In this document: positions 60,501 through 64,000 of the stretch, piece by piece
How positions within the stretch are numbered: the stretch's first letter is position 1
Layout: the number at the start of each line of letters is the position of its first letter
Origin: Linanthus parryae
Lineage: Eukaryota; Streptophyta; Magnoliopsida; Ericales; Polemoniaceae
Direction of reading: 5' to 3'
NCBI GenBank assembly: GCA_023055425.1
Contig: JALGPY010000002.1
Location: forward strand, 117,440,088-117,504,087
Length of the DNA: 64,000 nucleotides
Program-made: the position numbers and the translations under genes
Notes under the pieces: model-generated
What the model was told of the DNA's origin: nothing
Database searches by the model: none
The model's input: the letters and a program-made list of their open reading frames with translations, nothing else

Positions 60501-61643
60501 AATCATGTTATAGCTCTCCGTCAAATCTATCACAATCGATATTACATCCATAAACCACCCTCTTGCCTTAGCCGCTCCCTGCCCTTCTCTTGTTCTGTGC
60601 TATTTTGGTGGCAGCCACAACCTCAAAATCAACTCCTCTTATAAAATCCACATCAGCACTAACGAAGGAGCAAACATATAATCGGGTTGACCACAAGGAA
60701 ACAAATCCTAGATCTATGCAAAATTCGGTTGTCAAGTGTTTGAAAATATTTTGTGCTTTCAGGTTAGTACCAGGAACAAAGCCTCTCCACTGAAAAATGA
60801 GATACATTGAGGTTTCTGTTCAGGTGGAGACAGTAGTAAGCCTCGGTTTCTTTAATTATTCTACCAAAAACTAGTGCTCTGTGGTTGATGGTTTGATGCT
60901 TCAATGGAGTTTTCTAATTGAGCATGGTTGTCTTGGGCAGGGCCACAGGGGGGAGGGCAAAGGCATTCAGGATGAGCTGACATATGGTTTTCAACTCAGT
61001 TAGGCAGTAGTGGTGAAATATTGTCTTATGCAAAATTTAAGAGAAGATTTTAGCTATATTATAATGAAAATTGTGATTTAGGAAAAATTGACATAAACAA
61101 AAGGTTATTATGGTCCATTCAGAAATTTTTTTACCCTAAACTAACGGAATTGGAAGGAGGCTCTTGAGTGTTACCAACTTGCAAAACTAGGGTCAAAATT
61201 GTTACGTTCCAAACATGAGGTTCCATTTTGGTACCTATGCGAAACACAAGGAGGAAAATGACTTATTTTCCTAAAAAGAATATGGAACCGATGTACTTAA
61301 TAATTCAGAAATTTATGTGTGAGTTAACAAACAAGTCGCAACCAATAGGGAGAAAAGAGAATGAAGATACCAGTTCCAACAAGATGAGTAACAGCAGCCA
61401 AAGCAGCCATCCCACTTGTGAAGCAAAGTGCTCGATCTGCTTTGTCAAGTTTGGCAAGGATGCTGTCAAGAACACAGTGTATCATGTTAGGCGACAGCTA
61501 AAAGTACAAAAGCATCAGTATCATGTTTAAAGCTACATGATTTCTGTAATTTCTGGGAGCATGCATACAAACCTTTCTAAGGCATCACGTGTTGGATTCC
61601 CACTCCTAGTATAATCATATGGACCCATTTCTGTTGCTGATGG
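54539..61643 (-). CDS. CBL: Cystathionine beta-lyase, ten exons, 5' end missing from window
   Basis: Exons: 61643-61573, 61462-61371, 59659-59572, 59460-59349, 58693-58597, 58504-58423, 56436-56319, 55306-55199, 55104-55002, 54717-54539 (TAG). They join into 1050 bp, 349 residues, with every phase closing. The product splits cystathionine to homocysteine, pyruvate and ammonia with PLP, in plastid methionine synthesis. Seen are [11 protein letters not shown] and [13 protein letters not shown] (cofactor phosphate side), LVDNSIMSP (PLP-nitrogen Asp), [12 protein letters not shown] (Schiff-base Lys) and the C-terminal [15 protein letters not shown]. The GC-AG intron after HALHYSQ (donor GCAAGA at 55198) is unusual; the others are GT-AG. 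The transit peptide and the region up to TATFKQ are not found in 61644-64000, so the first exon(s) lie beyond the right edge or are lost. All visible exons are intact, so a live gene is likely. Cystathionine gamma-synthase is related, but [12 protein letters not shown] and the C-terminus fit the lyase better. Confidence 0.92.
56437..58422 (-). other. Large intron of the cystathionine beta-lyase gene
   Basis: This 2-kb intron runs from donor GAG|GTTGGA (58422) to acceptor CAG (56437). It contains no supported gene. A Stowaway-like terminus (ccagagggagta, near 57832) suggests an inserted MITE. Confidence 0.6.
59660..61370 (-). other. Intron of the cystathionine beta-lyase gene with MITE-like sequence
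   Basis: This 1.7-kb intron runs from donor CTG|GTATCT (61370) to acceptor CAG (59660). At about 59888 the sequence tacttcctccgtcccagtta matches the start of Stowaway-type MITEs; the other end was not found. No gene is seen. Confidence 0.5.
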
Positions 61644-64000
61644 CTATAGAGCAAGAAAAACCCAACATAAGAAATAATTTTCCAAAAACTGGTAGACCTC
61701 CATCTATGTGCCTGTGTGATGGTCAACAAGCTAAACATACACAATTACGATTCTCAAATGGCAATGACACCACTAGGGAATCACAATTCACAAACTAATG
61801 GTTTCGAAGTATTTGGCGCATTTAAGTCTTCCAAAGGGAATCACAATTCACAAACTAAAAAACGAGAAGTAAAATAAAAACGGAAAGTAACACTACTAGG
61901 TACTATGGTTCGAGGCAACTGGGAGACTGGTTCTCAAGGTTTAGATGTTAACGACACTTTCCCTGTAGAATTAGTCTGGTGTCATATTAAGATATCCAAG
62001 GATTGGATTAAATTTCTCAGATTCTGATTGCCTTGACTTTATTTAGTATTTGATTCGATCTCTGATATGATGTACCTGATCTAATTTATTCTGATGTGAT
62101 ACAGCTAACATATTTTATATTCTATTTTTAGTGATCGTCTAGAATAAATAGCTGATGGCTGTATCAGTTATGTAGACCAGAATTGTAGTAGTATATTGAC
62201 TATGGGAGAGACCAGGCTCTCGAAATACTGGAATATCATTTCAATTATCAATAAAATTCTCTATTTTATCTTTCTTAGGCTCCATCAATTGTTATCAGAG
62301 TTTCATGATCCACATATGGCCCAGAAGAAAGTTGATGCACTGGTTGAGGCAATAGAGGAAAGGTTGGCATCAATTCAAGGAGAATGGTGAAAGGCATTTG
62401 CCACTGTCAGGGAAGAGTTGAGCAGGTTACCCACATATGAGAATAATATGGAGTTTCTGACGGGGCAAATCGCTTTATTGTTTCAGCTGAGCAAAAAGGG
62501 GCTGCCAAGTGAAATCAGCCAGGGAGCGGGACTGCCAACAACATGTGCAACCGCTGCAGCAACCAACCAAACAGCATGAACATATTCCCCTCCCCAAGTG
62601 GTGATTCCAGAACCTGCTTGTCGTCCTGATTGCTCGCCCCGTCGTCTGGAGCTGCCAACAGCTGATGGTTGGATTTTTCGCGTTGAAAGATACTTCACTC
62701 GCAAAGACCGAAGATAAATGAGTTGAGAAATATTTCTGTTAACAAACTATAATTTCCGCACTGTTGCCTAGGGATGTTGGATAGTTTCTGCTAGTGACTT
62801 CCGTTCCGATAAGTCTGATAAGTCAAAAACTCACCCAATCAATTAGAATTTAATCTCTGCTCCACAGGAAGAAGTGTTATAGATGCATGCATAAACGAGA
62901 AGGAACTTGATGAATCCAGAAAACTCAACTTAACCCTCTTGTTCTACAGAGCTTCTTGGTTCAGGTTTGTGGACTTAATTCGAGGATGTTTTCTTTGATG
63001 TGCTAGAAAGTGGTGAAAGAGAAGAAGAAGTAATTTTGTGGACTTCTCATGGGCAATCTCCAATACATTAGAGTTGATGGAACTCCAGCCAATAGCTCGT
63101 TTTCAACCTGTTACTGCAATGTGTTTGGTAATTGGTAGGAACCTGGACAGGATCTGGTGCCGTACCAATATCGACGAGCTTGTTTATGTTTCATCATTGG
63201 TACAGCTTCATTAATTAAAATAACTCCGGAGATTTGTTCAAATTTAACCACTTTAGTGGTTGTGGTCTTTTCCGAGTGAGAACTCCCAGACTCCAAATCA
63301 CATTACTTTTAATCATTTTTAACAGTGCAATTATTCCATTACTTCGGATTAGCTAGTCTTTTCAGTCAACTCCATTAAAATCTAGTCTTTTTTAATTTGG
63401 CTGTGTTCAAATTGCATTTGTCCTGGACACTGTGTGTTAAATGGTTTCATGTACTTCTCTATTTTAACAAGGACATGTTCCAATAATTATAAAATTACCT
63501 AGATTGGTACACTATGGAAAACACTATATTAATCCAAAGGTACTTATTTCTTCGCCGAGAACAAGGTTTCACAATGAAAAAAAGAAAGTGTAGGCAAACA
63601 TATTTTGATGAAACCCAGCTATTGAATATTGATACGTTCAAATAATGCATTTACAGACAACATCCTTCACAAAACAGCCATATGCTACTTCCTCGAGTTT
63701 ACAAGCTTTTCAAGTTTTCATGTATTAAAATACAGAGTCTTGACTTCAGTTGAGAAAGGGAATCAAATATCTCAGACAGAGAGAAGAAGTTGCTTGAAAC
63801 AGGAGTATGCTAGCATGACTACAAGTAGAAGAACGAAAAAAATAACTGCGGACCACTCGGAAAATGACTACTAAATGAAGATTTGAAAGGGAAATTTTTA
63901 TTTCTTCCCTAGTTAGTATCAATTTCATACGAAGGTATCAAACCAGGGAAGGTAAATCACAATAGAACCCCCACCTAACACATCACATTCAGAGCGAAAT
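61644..64000. other. Probable first large intron of the cystathionine beta-lyase gene, to window edge
   Basis: The sequence right of the first visible exon has an acceptor (CTATAG) at 61644-61649. A search by eye of the minus strand for the expected preceding segment (LYQTATFKQ) up to 64000 found nothing. The stretch holds a gypsy fragment (61978-62718) and otherwise AT-rich sequence with no supported gene. Confidence 0.5.
61978..62718 (+). mobile_element. Ty3/gypsy fragment (LTR end and gag start)
   Basis: A degenerate primer binding site (aattgttatcagag, about 62288) follows a possible 300-bp LTR and precedes an ATG at 62317 with gag-type sequence: MAQKKVDALVEAIEERLASI, then a stop at 62388, EELSRLPTYENNMEFL, and RRLELPTADGWIFRVERYF near 62645. 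Such DGWIFR(A/V)ERYF sequence opens the gag core of plant gypsy elements. It ends at about 62718; no pol is present. LTR limits are uncertain. Confidence 0.55.

Noticed and set aside
63111..63296. 61-codon minus-strand frame starting MESGSSHSEKTTTT
   Set aside because: It was considered as the missing lyase N-terminus, but has none of the expected conserved segment and no splice continuity with 61643.

Overview
The window is nuclear DNA of a flowering plant, probably a eudicot. It combines nested plant LTR retrotransposons, a plant LINE, a plant family-1 UDP-glycosyltransferase with its PSPG box, and a multi-intron cystathionine beta-lyase gene of the plastid methionine pathway. The species cannot be named from the sequence alone.

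Positions 1-35101 are a stack of four related Ty3/gypsy (Tat-lineage) elements nested in one another. Element D lies on the minus strand with its 5' LTR at 34450-35101 and is oldest and most broken. Element B (plus strand, 3' LTR 24452-25078) sits inside D. Element C (plus strand, only its 3' end seen, 1-2820) ends cleanly inside B. Element A (4519-19930) is complete: its 626-bp LTRs differ at one base, it has a 5-bp target duplication (gctgt), and it landed in an intron of B. A carries gag-protease and pol (RT, two RNase H domains, integrase) on the plus strand.

All four elements also carry a gene on the opposite strand, between pol and the 3' LTR. In A I could join it as six coding exons whose phases all close, giving an uninterrupted reading frame of 1297 residues (18622 down to 14338): a plant-mobile-domain-like N-terminus, basic and acidic linkers and a C-terminal coiled coil. 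B and D share the same splice positions. A and D also share an array of short hairpins placed where the sense gag-pol and antisense transcripts would meet, with paired base changes in the stems. This intron-bearing antisense gene plus convergent hairpin array is the most interesting system here.

Positions 35102-49217 hold older repeats: an unidentified AT-rich repeat, a decayed minus-strand LINE split by a solo copia LTR, a broken SIRE-like copia element, and a second copia element (5' LTR 45104-46535, gag, truncated) inserted into it.

Positions 49218-64000 are the gene-bearing part. A UGT89-like glycosyltransferase is intact in one minus-strand exon (51612-50200). A minus-strand cystathionine beta-lyase gene has ten exons (61643-54539) that join without a frame error; its first exon(s), with the plastid transit peptide, are not seen before the right edge. 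The space between holds MITE-like foldbacks, a diverged tandem duplication and a gypsy gag fragment.
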